Shown: positions 17,543 through 26,470 of the stretch, piece by piece | How positions within the stretch are numbered: the first letter of the stretch is position 1 | Layout: each line of letters starts with the position of its first letter | NCBI GenBank assembly: GCA_958296105.1 | Contig: OY282441.1 | Location: 2,129,800-2,193,799, forward strand | Direction: 5' to 3' | Origin: an uncultured Dehalococcoidia bacterium | Lineage (GTDB): Bacteria; Chloroflexota; Dehalococcoidia; Lucifugimonadales; UBA1123 | Length of the DNA: 64,000 bases | Position numbers and translations under genes: made by a program | The notes under the pieces: model-generated | The model's input: only the letters and a program-made list of their open reading frames with translations | What the model was told of the DNA's origin: nothing | Database searches by the model: none

Positions 17543-18418
17543 TCATCTATGTTCTCCAGTATTGGGGCGGCTGTTCTGCATGGCGTCTATGAGCAGCCAG
17601 TAGCCCAGCTCGGTTTTCCACAGCATGTGCTGAGCGCGCTCTCTGTCCTGCGGTGGAAGCTGCCCCATCAGGTGAATCACGCTGACCTTGAACACTGCGC
17701 GGTCTTTTTCGAGCTGGTCTGTCAGCTGGCGCGCGTTCTGAAATCCGATACGCGCCGCCGGACGCAGCGGCATCTCCACCGGAGTCACCACGATAGTTAC
17801 GCCCGCGTACTTGGCGGATCGGCCCAAGTGGTGGTTCATGCGCTCCATGGTCTTGTCCGCCTTGCTGAAGTAGCCGCGCTTCATCAGCGCGCGAACCTCG
17901 TCTCCGCGAGTCTGCGCCAAGCGGACTTCGTAGTTGGCGCGGCCAGTATCGGAGCGCGGGATGCGCCGCTCGATGCTCTCCCGAGTCGTCTTGACCCAGT
18001 ACAGCGCCTCGCCCGGAAGCGAGTTGGACGCCGCCGCCGTGGTCGCGCCGATTCCACTGGCGAACACGATCAGGCACAGAGCCGCCACCGTCACGGGTCG
18101 GGCTACAGGCCCCCACAGCTTGACAAGCCACGACCAGCGGCTGCGCGCGGCATGTTCCGCTTGCTTCGTCCGCGATGCCTGCGCTCGCGCCTCCACGGCT
18201 TGGCTGAACCTCTGGAAGCTGCGCGCCTTGGCGGACTCGTCCGGCCTCACGCTCTCGGCGGCGCGCATCGTCGCCACCGCCACTTCGAGCAGCGGCTCCA
18301 GGTCTGCCGCGCTCTCGGGGTGGCGCGCGAGGCAGTCGTAGACGCTCTCGCCCCTCGCCAGTCGATCTAGGCAGTCGTTCAGCGCTTCACTGAAATGCTG
18401 GCTCACCTGTCGCCTCAC
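17543..18418 (-). CDS. DUF5667-type membrane protein paired with ECF sigma factor
   Basis: 291 residues. The N-terminal ~110 residues are cytoplasmic with a CLARHPESAADLEPLL stretch that looks like a zinc-less anti-sigma N-terminal region. One membrane helix follows (VAALCLIVFASGIG), then SNSLPGEALYWVKTTRESIE, the signature of DUF5667 domains, and an outer helical part. In Actinobacteria and Chloroflexota such proteins sit beside ECF sigma factors and are presumed to regulate them; the adjoining upstream gene here is exactly that. Start ATG 18418, about 92 bases after the sigma gene, same strand. Confidence 0.72.
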   Translation of the reverse strand: MRRQVSQHFSEALNDCLDRLARGESVYDCLARHPESAADLEPLLEVAVATMRAAESVRPDESAKARSFQRFSQAVEARAQASRTKQAEHAARSRWSWLVKLWGPVARPVTVAALCLIVFASGIGATTAAASNSLPGEALYWVKTTRESIERRIPRSDTGRANYEVRLAQTRGDEVRALMKRGYFSKADKTMERMNHHLGRSAKYAGVTIVVTPVEMPLRPAARIGFQNARQLTDQLEKDRAVFKVSVIHLMGQLPPQDRERAQHMLWKTELGYWLLIDAMQNSRPNTGEHR

Positions 18419-18510
18419 ACATTGCAGAAAGTCTATCGGTTTTCATATCTGCGCGCGCCCCTGCTTCTGCGGGGCGTCCGGGTATGGCTCTCGCCCCACT
18501 TCCCCTGTCC

Positions 18511-19107
18511 TCATATCTTCTGCTTAGCGGCGGACACTGGGGCAGGCTCGGGCGGAACCAGCATTCGGCGCAGCTTCTTGATGCCCGCGTGCTGTAGCGC
18601 CTTGACCGCGTTCTCCTTCCTGCCCACCGCCTTGGCGGTCTCTGCCACCGACAGACCCGCCGCGAACCTCAGCGTAATCACCTCACGCTGAAGATCGGTC
18701 AGACCGTCCATCGCGCTGACGACTTCGTCCATGCTCCAGCTGATCTGCGCGCGCGCCTCCATCTCGCCCTCTCCCGTTCCCGTCACGCGCATGGCATCGT
18801 CCAGCGGCACGGTGGGCCTTCGTCCCTTGCGTCGGAAGTTGTCCACGACCACGTTGTGGGCGATCCGATACAGCCACGAAGTGAACGGAAAGCCGCGAAA
18901 CTCGAACTTGTCTATAGATTCCAGCATCTTCAGAAAGACTTCCCCCGTCAGGTCTTCGGCTTCGACCGCACTGCCGCACTTGAACGAGACATACCTGTAT
19001 ATCTGATCGTAGTACATCTCGTACAGACAGCCAAACGCCGCCTGCTCGCCCGCCTGAGCGCGCGTCACCACTTCTTCTATAGCCTGCTTGGGGGGGCTTT
19101 CGTCCAT
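18511..19107 (-). CDS. ECF-type RNA polymerase sigma factor
   Basis: 198 residues from ATG 19107. Region 2: AFGCLYEMYYDQIYRYVSFKCGS, with EDLTGEVFLKMLE and FTSWLYRIAHNVVVDNFRRK. Region 4: LTDLQREVITLRFAAGLSVAETAKAVGRKENAVKALQHAGIKKLRR, a complete helix-turn-helix. There is no region 1 or 3, so it belongs to group IV (ECF). A longer frame begins at TTG 19179 but the extra residues are not family-like. Its likely antagonist is the DUF5667 membrane protein downstream. Targets are not obvious; the nearby efflux operon is a candidate. Confidence 0.9.
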   Translation of the reverse strand: MDESPPKQAIEEVVTRAQAGEQAAFGCLYEMYYDQIYRYVSFKCGSAVEAEDLTGEVFLKMLESIDKFEFRGFPFTSWLYRIAHNVVVDNFRRKGRRPTVPLDDAMRVTGTGEGEMEARAQISWSMDEVVSAMDGLTDLQREVITLRFAAGLSVAETAKAVGRKENAVKALQHAGIKKLRRMLVPPEPAPVSAAKQKI

Positions 19108-19228
19108 AGACGCCCTAGTTTCGACTGCGATCACGGCATCTGAACCCCTTCGTATTCTGTAACGCTCTCGGCTGCCCAAAAGTTAGGCTGCGCGCGCGAC
19201 ATGCCGAATCGCGCTACCATCACGAGGC

Positions 19229-19256
19229 TTGATTCCGTAAACTGCTTTCATAATAA
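19229..19256 (+). promoter_or_regulatory. Possible promoter of queA-alkA
   Basis: TTGATT (19229-19234), 16-base spacer, TAATAA (19251-19256). It lies about 70 bases before the queA start in the divergent region with the sigma gene. A palindrome CTCGAA-CA-TTCGAG (19308-19321) sits directly in front of the queA ATG and could act as an operator. Confidence 0.45.
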
Positions 19257-19326
19257 CCGCATTTGTCACGCGAACATAGGGAAGATTCCGAGCATCCGCG
19301 CCGCTCACTCGAACATTCGAGCCGCC

Positions 19327-20367
19327 ATGAAGACCTCCGACTTCGATTACGAGCTGCCCCCAGACCTCATCGCGCAGACGCCGATGGAGCCTCGCGACGC
19401 CTCGCGCCTTCTCGTGCTGGACAGGTATCAGGGGGAGCCGTCGCACGCCGCCTTTCGAGATCTGCCGCATATTCTTCGGCGCGGAGACCTGCTGGTGTTC
19501 AACGACAGCCGCGTCTTTCCCGCAAGGCTGCGCGGAGTCGAGCGCGCGGGAGGGCGCGCCGTGGAGCTTCTCCTGCTGTCGCGGCTTGGGGATGACGTCT
19601 GGCGCGCGCTCGTCAAGCCCGGCCGCCGTATGCGCGGCGGGGCGCGGTTCACCGTGTCCGACCCGTCGGGCGAGCGGGAAGCTCAGGGCGAAGTCGTCTC
19701 CGTCGACCCGTCGGGCGCGAGGATAGCGCGCTTCGACAGCCCCGAATCGCTGGCGGATATCGGCATCGTCCCACTGCCTCCGTACATACACAGCCGCCTA
19801 GACGACCCGGAGCGCTACCAGACGGTTTACGCCAGCGCAGAGGGCAGCGTGGCGGCGCCCACGGCGGGCCTTCACTTCACGCAGCCGCTGCTGGACGCGC
19901 TCGACTCCATGGGCGTCGAAAAGGCTTTCGTCACGCTGCACGTGGGCTGGGACTCCTTCAAGCCCGTCAGGTCCGAAGACCCCGCCGAACACGCCATGCA
20001 CTCCGAATACTGGGAGCTTTCCGAGAGCGCCGCGCTCGGAATCAATGCGGCGAAGGCAGAGGGCAGGCGCGTCATCTCGGTGGGTACTACAGCCGTCCGT
20101 CTGCTCGAAAACGCCGCCCTGTCCAGCGGCGGCGCGGACGTCGCGCTGAGCGCGGGATCGGGATGGGTGGACCTGTTCATCACCCCCGGCTTCCGGTTCA
20201 GGGTCATAGACGGGCTGATAACCAACTTCCACCTGCCGCGCTCGACCCTGCTGATGCTCGTATCAGCCTTCACGGGCAGGGAGCGCGTTCTGGCGGCATA
20301 CGAACAGGCGGTGAACGAGCGATACAGATTCTACAGCTTCGGCGATGCGATGCTGATAGCTCGATGA
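19327..20367 (+). CDS. queA: S-adenosylmethionine:tRNA ribosyltransferase-isomerase QueA
   Basis: 346 residues, typical length. Motifs along the chain: YELPPDLIAQTPMEPRDASRL near the start, LVFNDSRVFPARLRG (~50-65), SVAAPTAGLHFT (~177-189), HVGWDSFKPV (~205), and C-terminal GLITNFHLPRSTLLMLVSAF. The enzyme transfers and isomerises ribose from SAM to 7-aminomethyl-7-deazaguanine in tRNA, making epoxyqueuosine. Start ATG 19327 gives the conserved N-terminus; the frame is open back to 19201 but that part is not family-like. The stop overlaps the alkA start as ATGA. Confidence 0.96.
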   Translation: MKTSDFDYELPPDLIAQTPMEPRDASRLLVLDRYQGEPSHAAFRDLPHILRRGDLLVFNDSRVFPARLRGVERAGGRAVELLLLSRLGDDVWRALVKPGRRMRGGARFTVSDPSGEREAQGEVVSVDPSGARIARFDSPESLADIGIVPLPPYIHSRLDDPERYQTVYASAEGSVAAPTAGLHFTQPLLDALDSMGVEKAFVTLHVGWDSFKPVRSEDPAEHAMHSEYWELSESAALGINAAKAEGRRVISVGTTAVRLLENAALSSGGADVALSAGSGWVDLFITPGFRFRVIDGLITNFHLPRSTLLMLVSAFTGRERVLAAYEQAVNERYRFYSFGDAMLIAR

Positions 20368-21290
20368 AGATGAAGACCTTCACGCGGCGGATCGAACCCG
20401 CCCCTCCATACGACTTTCGCCTGAGCGCGGACTACGCCGCCTACGGTGGCGGCAGACACGCCGCGCACACGTTCCAAGGCGGCGTCTTCTCCCGCGCGCT
20501 GGAGATCGAAGGCGAAACGGTCGCCGTCTCGATCCGATCCAGCGGCGCGGTTGACGCCCCATCCCTCGACATCGAGATAACCGGCGCGCGTCTCGGCGCG
20601 GACGTCGCGGACAGAGCCTTCGATATCGCCATCAGGCTGGTCGGCGCGCACGCGGAGCTTGCGCCGTTCTACCACTCCGTGCGCTCGGACGACCCCGTAG
20701 CCCCATTTCTGCGAACGCTTCGGGGGCTGGGCGTTCCACAGTCTGCCACCCCCTTCGAGGGGCTTGCGCTGTCCATACTTGGACAGCAGATAAGCAGCCA
20801 CGTAGCCCGGATCTTGCGCGACCTTCTGGTGGACACGCTCGGAGCGGACGTGGAGATAGGCGGCGCGGCGCGCAAGGCGTTTCCCTCGCCGCAGTCCATA
20901 GCCGATGCCGGGCCGGACGCGCTGCGCGCCATCAAGTTCAGCGCGCGCAAGGCGGAGTACCTCTGCGACATCGCCTCTGGCGTCGCGTCCGGCGCGCTCG
21001 ATCTCGACGGACTCGGCGCGCTGCCGTCCGAGTCGATAGTGGATGAGCTGGTCGGCTTGCGCGGAGTCGGCCCTTGGACCGCCCACTGGATGCTCGTCCG
21101 AGCCTACGCCCACCCGGACGGCTTCCCGAGCGGCGACCTCGCGGTGCAGCGCAACTTGGGCGCGCTGTTCGGAGACGGCTCACGCCTCAGCGCAGACGCC
21201 GCCCTGAAGCTGTCGGAGCGCTGGAAGCCGTTCCGCAGCTTCCTCACCACCCACCTGTTCGCCGCGTACAGAGCGGGGATGATCGGGTGA
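20364..21290 (+). CDS. alkA: DNA-3-methyladenine glycosylase II-like (AlkA family)
   Basis: 308 residues. The N-terminal alpha/beta AlkA_N-like part is followed by the HhH-GPD glycosylase fold: EGLALSILGQQIS (~137), then the helix-hairpin-helix LRGVGPWTAHWML with the catalytic Asp in SGDLAVQRNLG (~265). The family excises alkylated purines in base excision repair. There is no C-terminal iron-sulfur cysteine set. The start ATG 20364 overlaps the queA stop in an ATGA arrangement, indicating translational coupling, although the two products act in unrelated pathways. Confidence 0.9.
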   Translation: MKMKTFTRRIEPAPPYDFRLSADYAAYGGGRHAAHTFQGGVFSRALEIEGETVAVSIRSSGAVDAPSLDIEITGARLGADVADRAFDIAIRLVGAHAELAPFYHSVRSDDPVAPFLRTLRGLGVPQSATPFEGLALSILGQQISSHVARILRDLLVDTLGADVEIGGAARKAFPSPQSIADAGPDALRAIKFSARKAEYLCDIASGVASGALDLDGLGALPSESIVDELVGLRGVGPWTAHWMLVRAYAHPDGFPSGDLAVQRNLGALFGDGSRLSADAALKLSERWKPFRSFLTTHLFAAYRAGMIG

Positions 21291-21356
21291 CGCCCCCAGC
21301 CACGCGATTGAGATATTTAGGTTAGGATCGAGATATCGAGATGGAGAGCGGAGAAA

Positions 21357-21386
21357 TTGCGCTCTTGCGATTCTCTGCTGTACTAT
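21357..21386 (+). promoter_or_regulatory. Possible promoter of the YihY-family gene
   Basis: TTGCGC (21357-21362), 18-base spacer, TACTAT (21381-21386). If used, the mRNA begins after ATG 21341, which supports the shorter start at 21455. Confidence 0.4.
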
Positions 21387-21454
21387 CTTGCGAACCATTG
21401 CCGCCATTGCCGCCATTGCCGGAAGAAGAAGCGCCCGCCGCAGGCTGGTCACCC

Positions 21455-22369
21455 ATGTACATGCTGAGATTCATATTCCTGTGCGTCGATATGGTCAACG
21501 ACTTTCTGCGCAAGAACTGCCCATACGTGGCAGGAGCCATAGCCTTCTACGCCCTCTTTTCCATGTTTCCCCTCGTTCTCGCCATCATCTCCGTCTGGGG
21601 ATTCTTCATAGGGCATGAGGCCGACCGCGCGGAGCTGGCGGCGGAGATCGCAGAGGTCATCCCCGTCTCCAGCGACTTCATCAGCCAGACTATGGCAGGC
21701 GTCGCCTCGGCCAGAGCCATCACGTCCGTAGCCGCCTTCTTCGGGCTGATGTGGGCATCGTCCGCCGCGTTCGGGGCAATTCGCAAGGGCATCAACAACG
21801 CATGGGGCATCACCAAGACGAGGCCGTTCTTGAGAGAGCGCATGATAGATTTCGCGCTGGTGGCGGGAGCCGGAGTTCTGCTGCCCTCGCTGCTGTACAT
21901 CACGCCGATGGTGGGCAGGCTCGAAAAGCTGGTGGAGTTCGTCTTTCCCGCCGTCGATTTCTCGCTCGTGGCGCGGCTCATCTCCGAAGTGGCGTCTCCG
22001 ATGATCTCGTTCACGGTCTTTCTCATTCTGTACAGGTACATGCCCAACACACGGGTTCGCTTCGGCGACGTGTGGCTCGGAGCGCTGGCGGCTTCTCTCG
22101 CGTTCGACGCCGCCAAGTGGGGTTTCCTCCTGTACCTGGATACATTCCCCGTTTACAATGTGATATACGGCGCTGTAGGCGCGATAATGGCTCTTTTGAC
22201 TTGGATATACGTTTCGGCGATCGTACTGCTGTTTGGCGCGTTGGCTACCTCGCGGCTCGCCAAGTTCCGAAACGAGCTGGGCGGTGAGGTACATGGATTC
22301 AGATTGCTGTGGATGGGGGTTGCGCGTGTCAGGCTCAGGGCTGTGGCAGTTGGCGAAGCGGGGGCATAG
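21455..22369 (+). CDS. YihY/BrkB-family inner-membrane protein
   Basis: About 304 residues with six hydrophobic helices. Family features are the N-terminal AGAIAFYALFSMFPLVLAI, GPIRKGINNAWG-like AIRKGINNAWGITKTRPFLRERMIDF, and the later LYRYMPNTRVRFGDVWLGAL and YGAVGAIMALLTWIYVSAIVLLFGA. YihY proteins are often mis-named ribonuclease BN; their function is unknown, possibly transport. The frame is open to ATG 21341, but the 38 extra residues (LPPLPPLPEEE) come from a CCATTG repeat and lie over a likely promoter, so ATG 21455 is preferred. The gene overlaps the start of the following protease gene. Confidence 0.85.
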   Translation: MYMLRFIFLCVDMVNDFLRKNCPYVAGAIAFYALFSMFPLVLAIISVWGFFIGHEADRAELAAEIAEVIPVSSDFISQTMAGVASARAITSVAAFFGLMWASSAAFGAIRKGINNAWGITKTRPFLRERMIDFALVAGAGVLLPSLLYITPMVGRLEKLVEFVFPAVDFSLVARLISEVASPMISFTVFLILYRYMPNTRVRFGDVWLGALAASLAFDAAKWGFLLYLDTFPVYNVIYGAVGAIMALLTWIYVSAIVLLFGALATSRLAKFRNELGGEVHGFRLLWMGVARVRLRAVAVGEAGA

Positions 22370-23519
22370 CCTGTTCGCCGCCCTCGCGTCGCTCGTGGGC
22401 GCGGGCTTGCTCGCTGCGCTCGCGTGCAGCTCGCCCGCGCCCGCGAGCGTTCCCACTCCTCCGCCCGCGCCCCCCGCGCCCATAGAGGTGCAGATACCGA
22501 TACCGCCGGTTCTGCCGCCTGCGATCATCGACGAAGCGGCATCCCAGGCAATCTCCGGCGCGGTGAACGCCCTCCTGCCGCCGCCTCCGACTCGCCTGCC
22601 CTCCATAGCCGACCTCGTCGAAGACGTCGAGCCTGCCGTCGCTTCCATATCGGTCGAGTCCATCAACCGCGGACTGTTCTTCGACTTCACCGATCAGGGC
22701 GCAGGATCCGGCATAATCGCGCGCCCAGACGGCTACATCGTCACCAACTTCCACGTTATTCAGGATGTGGTTGGCATCAAGGTTCATCTGCCCAACAGAG
22801 AGACTTACGACGCCGAGATAGTCGGCTGGGACGTGGTGTCCGACCTGGCGGTTCTCAAGATCGAGCCGGACGAGGCGCTCCCGGTGGTCGACTGGGGCAA
22901 CTCCGACGACGTCAGGGTGGGCGACTGGGTGGTGGCAGTCGGCAACGCCCTCGCCCTCAAGGGAGGCCCCACCGTGACGCTGGGCATCATCAGCGCGCTA
23001 GGCCGCACCGTCAGAACCGAGCGCGAACCGCTCTACGACATGATCCAGACAGACGCCGCCATCAACGACGGCAACAGCGGCGGGCCGCTCGTGAATCTCG
23101 ATGGCGAGGTGGTTGGAATCAGCACCGCCATGCTCAGACAGGCGCAGGGCATCGGATTCGCCATAAGCTCCGAGACCGCTCTCCCGATCATCGACAGCCT
23201 GATCGAGCATGGCAGGGTCGTCAGGCCGCTGATGGGGCTGAACGCCGAGGACGTCACCCCCGCCATCGCCAACCGTCTGGGCCTCAGCGTGAGCGAGGGC
23301 ATCATAATCACCAGAATCACCAGCAGCGGCCCCGCGTTCGACGCCGGCCTTCAGGTGGGCGACGTCGTGATGAGCTTGGACGGCATCCCAACTTCGGACA
23401 TGGGCCGATTCCTGACCCTGCTGTGGACCTACGAGGTGGGAGACTCGGTTCAGGTCGAATACACCAGAGAGGACAAGCTGTTCGAGACATCCGTCGAGCT
23501 TGCCGAGCGCACGCAGTAG
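22326..23519 (+). CDS. HtrA/DegP-like trypsin-fold serine protease, lipid-anchored, one PDZ domain
   Basis: About 397 residues from GTG 22326 (TTG 22350 is an alternative). A signal peptide ends in LAALACSS, a plausible lipobox, followed by a Pro-rich linker. The catalytic triad is clear: His in VTNFHVIQD, Asp in SDLAVLKI, Ser in GNSGGPL. A single C-terminal PDZ domain follows, with GIIITRITSSGPAFDAGLQVGDVV. The family degrades or refolds damaged proteins outside the membrane. Lipid anchoring instead of a transmembrane anchor is less common. The start overlaps the end of the YihY gene, so coupled expression is likely. Confidence 0.9.
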   Translation: MSGSGLWQLAKRGHSLFAALASLVGAGLLAALACSSPAPASVPTPPPAPPAPIEVQIPIPPVLPPAIIDEAASQAISGAVNALLPPPPTRLPSIADLVEDVEPAVASISVESINRGLFFDFTDQGAGSGIIARPDGYIVTNFHVIQDVVGIKVHLPNRETYDAEIVGWDVVSDLAVLKIEPDEALPVVDWGNSDDVRVGDWVVAVGNALALKGGPTVTLGIISALGRTVRTEREPLYDMIQTDAAINDGNSGGPLVNLDGEVVGISTAMLRQAQGIGFAISSETALPIIDSLIEHGRVVRPLMGLNAEDVTPAIANRLGLSVSEGIIITRITSSGPAFDAGLQVGDVVMSLDGIPTSDMGRFLTLLWTYEVGDSVQVEYTREDKLFETSVELAERTQ

Positions 23520-23530
23520 ACGCGCCCCGC

Positions 23531-24664
23531 TCAGTACGCCTCGAACAGACGCCCCCACTCGGTCTTCATCGCCTCTCGAACGCGCTTGCGGCCTATCGTC
23601 CTCAGCCAGTAGGCGTTGTGGTACAGGTTGGACGCGGCGTAGGCCCAGGGCGCCGCCGGAGACCTGAGAAGAAGATTCTCCAGTGGCTTGAGAGGTCCCC
23701 AGTAGATCAGCTTCTGCCCTCTGCTGGCGAGGGTATTCTCGGATGCTTCGAACCGCCAGTTGACTTCGGCGACGTCCTCCCCAACGACCTCGATCTCGTC
23801 CAAGGATCCACTGCCCAGACCTCGCTCGCTCGCCAGCCGTATGAAGCGGATCGACATTGGATCGAAACCCATGATGCTGGCTGCCACCGCGTCGATTGCC
23901 ACCTGATCCGCGCTCGCCAGAACGACGTTCTTGACGTGCCACCGCATCGCGCGCGGACCCGGCCCGTCCCCCGCGAACGTTCCATCGGTAACGGCGAATA
24001 CACCCGGGTGGATCTCCTTCTGGATGCTGAGAAGGTCAACCAGAGTCTCGTGAATGACCGAATGCGTCCAGTGGCGCTGGTAGTTGAGCAGACCGCCGAA
24101 AGCGTTCTTCATCGCGCCCGTGATGGTAGTGAATACGTGGGTCTTGACTGTGGGCAGATGCACTACGTTCTTGCCGAGAAGCAGGCTCGGAATCTGAAAC
24201 CCGTCCGGATATACCTTGTCGAGAACGAGCATCGGAGATTTCGGCGTGAAATCCACCCACTCCACATCCTCTAGGAAGACCGAATCCAGCCCGTGCAGCT
24301 CGGTTACGTCCTCATGCTTGTTGTTTACTGCCCCCTCTCTGGGGTCCACTACGACCGTGCCGTTGTGTATGGGCGTCAGATCGTCATATCCGGCCGCCCC
24401 GAGCGCGCGGATCACGCCGTCCAGCTGCCAGGGGGTGGTAGAGCAAGCTGGGTAGTAGTGCTGCCACGAGATGTTTATCTTCAGCAGCGTCTCGAGATTG
24501 GAGGGCAAGGCCGACCTGAAGCCAGCCAGCTCCATGGCGCGCTGGATGTCTTCCAAGACAGTCTCCGGCCGAGTATAGACGACTGCGACCTTGGGCTTGG
24601 CGTGAGACCGTCGCGCCTCGCCGCGTTCACGTTCGCGGATGGCTGTTTGCGCTGTGGTGGTCAT
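23531..24664 (-). CDS. DUF362-family protein
   Basis: 378 residues. Recognised by the order of VAVVYTRPETVLEDIQ near the start, KINISWQHYYPACSTTPW (~70), a VHLPTVKTHVFTTITGAMKNAFG core (~185) and the DQVAIDAVAASIMGFDP stretch (~270), all typical of DUF362. Some DUF362 proteins carry a ferredoxin domain; none is present here, and only one Cys is seen in the core. The biochemical role is unknown. ATG 24664 is well preceded by GGTTGGAG, and its start overlaps the stop of a tiny upstream reading frame. Convergent with the protease gene, only 11 bases between. Confidence 0.82.
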   Translation of the reverse strand: MTTTAQTAIRERERGEARRSHAKPKVAVVYTRPETVLEDIQRAMELAGFRSALPSNLETLLKINISWQHYYPACSTTPWQLDGVIRALGAAGYDDLTPIHNGTVVVDPREGAVNNKHEDVTELHGLDSVFLEDVEWVDFTPKSPMLVLDKVYPDGFQIPSLLLGKNVVHLPTVKTHVFTTITGAMKNAFGGLLNYQRHWTHSVIHETLVDLLSIQKEIHPGVFAVTDGTFAGDGPGPRAMRWHVKNVVLASADQVAIDAVAASIMGFDPMSIRFIRLASERGLGSGSLDEIEVVGEDVAEVNWRFEASENTLASRGQKLIYWGPLKPLENLLLRSPAAPWAYAASNLYHNAYWLRTIGRKRVREAMKTEWGRLFEAY

Positions 24665-24828
24665 CGAACTCCAACCTGCATGTAACTGCGCGCGTCTCGA
24701 TAGCCCCCGCGCCGAAGCTCGAAGGCAGGCTTGCCGCCCTCTCGGCTTGCTCGGAGACTCTCGGCTGCGTCGGCTTCGGACTCTTGAAAGTCTATCTGGT
24801 CTGGCGGTTTCGTCCCGTGCGCTGACAT
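24661..24828 (-). CDS. Small hypothetical protein coupled to the DUF362 gene
   Basis: 55 residues, hydrophilic: begins MSAHGTKPPDQIDFQESE and ends YRDARSYMQVGVR. No family recognised. Support for a real gene: GAGG lies seven bases before ATG 24828, and the stop codon overlaps the DUF362 start as ATGA, which is a common signature of coupled genes in this window. It fills most of the 203-base space between rpoD and the DUF362 gene. It could still be chance. Confidence 0.4.
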   Translation of the reverse strand: MSAHGTKPPDQIDFQESEADAAESLRASREGGKPAFELRRGGYRDARSYMQVGVR

Positions 24829-24867
24829 TGCGCGCCTCGTGGTCAGGGGCGATGTGAAAGTCATCCC

Positions 24868-26406
24868 CTATTCCAAGAAGTCCTTGAGCTTCTTGGAGCG
24901 GCTGGGCTGGCGCAGCTTGCGAAGCGCCTTCGCCTCTATCTGTCGGATTCGCTCTCTCGTGACCCCGAAGTCTCGACCGACCTCTTCCAGCGTTCTGGCG
25001 CGCCCGTCTTCGAGTCCGAAGCGCAGCTGAAGCACCTGCGCTTCCCGGTCGCTCAGCGTGTACAGCACGTCGTCCACCTGCTCCTTCAGCAGCTGATAAG
25101 AAGCCGCCTCTGCCGGCGCGAGCGCGGTGGTGTCTTCGATGAAGTCTCCCAGGTGGCTGTCCTCCTCCTCGCCGATTGGAGTGTTGAGCGAGACGGGCTC
25201 CTGAGATATCTTCAGTATCTCCCTGACCTTCTCCGCCGGAATGTCCATGCCGCGCCCTATCTCCTCGCTGGTGGGTTCTCGACCGTACTCCTGCACCAGC
25301 CTTCTGGTGACCCTGAGCAGCTTGTTGATCGTCTCGACCATGTGGACGGGAATGCGAATCGTTCGCGCTTGGTCTGCAATCGACCTCGTGATGGCTTGGC
25401 GTATCCACCACGTGGCATACGTAGAGAACTTGTAGCCTTTGCGGTAATCGAACTTCTCTACGGCGCGGATGAGGCCTATGTTGCCCTCTTGAATCAGATC
25501 GAGCAGCGACATTCCTCTACCGATGTACTTCTTCGCAACGCTCACTACGAGCCTGAGATTGGCTTCCGCCAGGTGTCTCTGAGCGCCTTCGCTCATCACT
25601 TTCACGCGCTCCAGGTGACAGTGGAAGACCAGCTCGTAAGACTCCAGCGATCTGGCGATTTCGGGCCGCCGCAAGATGGCTTGTATATCTCCGATCTTCG
25701 GGTCGTGATCGAGAGCGTCCATGACCGCCTCTTCCGGCAGCAGCCTGCTGCTCAGAGAGAATAGCTGGAGCTGGAGCTTCCCGGTGTCCGGCTCGGTGTT
25801 GAGCGCGTCGGCGAGGAAGTTCATCACCTCTTCGGGCAGCTCGCTGTCCAGCGCCTTTCGCAGCTCTGGATGCACCATGACCTCCGAGAGCCTGCCCGAG
25901 AACGGGATTCCGTGGTATCTGGCGACCGCGCCGGCAACATCTTGGTGGGCGGATATGTATCTGAGGAAGTGCGCTATGATCATCCATGCGCTTGGGCTGC
26001 GCCCCTCCGGGGATGCCAGCTCCGCCTCGATCTCGCAGATGTGTCTTCCTGCCTCGAAGTGCCGCGCCAGCATCTGCTCCTCGGCGGCTTTCAGCAGGTT
26101 CACCCTGCCGATCTCGCGCAGGTACATGCGCACCGGGTCGTCGATGACCTCGTTGGCGCTCATGTCCTTCTCCCACTCCGCAGGGGGAGCCGTGCCGTTC
26201 GCTCCCGCCATCAGTGACGACCCGTTGGGGGAGCCTTTCAGCGCGTCGTACACCCCTTCGGATCTGTCGGAGTTCACATGCTCTCCGGTCCTGAAACCGT
26301 CTTCCGTCGTCCGTGTCGTACTGATCAGGTCAGCAGTTGTAGATGCCTCGGGAATTAATCCTGTTACAATACCGTCCGCGCCGTCGGTGCTGATGCTTCT
26401 ATTCAT
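24868..26406 (-). CDS. rpoD: Primary RNA polymerase sigma factor (RpoD/SigA)
   Basis: About 512 residues. Region 1.2 begins [17 protein letters not shown]; region 2 has [41 protein letters not shown] and the -10 binding helix [19 protein letters not shown]; region 3 [13 protein letters not shown]; region 4 [39 protein letters not shown]. An acidic, low-conservation N-terminus (~100 residues) replaces classic region 1.1. ATG 26406 is preferred to 26508 because the latter lies inside dnaG. Clustered with dnaG and dgt, the bacterial macromolecular-synthesis arrangement. The -35/-10 boxes noted elsewhere in the window fit this sigma factor. Confidence 0.95.
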   Translation of the reverse strand: MNRSISTDGADGIVTGLIPEASTTADLISTTRTTEDGFRTGEHVNSDRSEGVYDALKGSPNGSSLMAGANGTAPPAEWEKDMSANEVIDDPVRMYLREIGRVNLLKAAEEQMLARHFEAGRHICEIEAELASPEGRSPSAWMIIAHFLRYISAHQDVAGAVARYHGIPFSGRLSEVMVHPELRKALDSELPEEVMNFLADALNTEPDTGKLQLQLFSLSSRLLPEEAVMDALDHDPKIGDIQAILRRPEIARSLESYELVFHCHLERVKVMSEGAQRHLAEANLRLVVSVAKKYIGRGMSLLDLIQEGNIGLIRAVEKFDYRKGYKFSTYATWWIRQAITRSIADQARTIRIPVHMVETINKLLRVTRRLVQEYGREPTSEEIGRGMDIPAEKVREILKISQEPVSLNTPIGEEEDSHLGDFIEDTTALAPAEAASYQLLKEQVDDVLYTLSDREAQVLQLRFGLEDGRARTLEEVGRDFGVTRERIRQIEAKALRKLRQPSRSKKLKDFLE

Positions 26407-26470
26407 AAACGCAACCCCAGAGTCCTTTGACTTGATACCTTGCAGTTCGACCAGATCATGCGTCGTTGGC

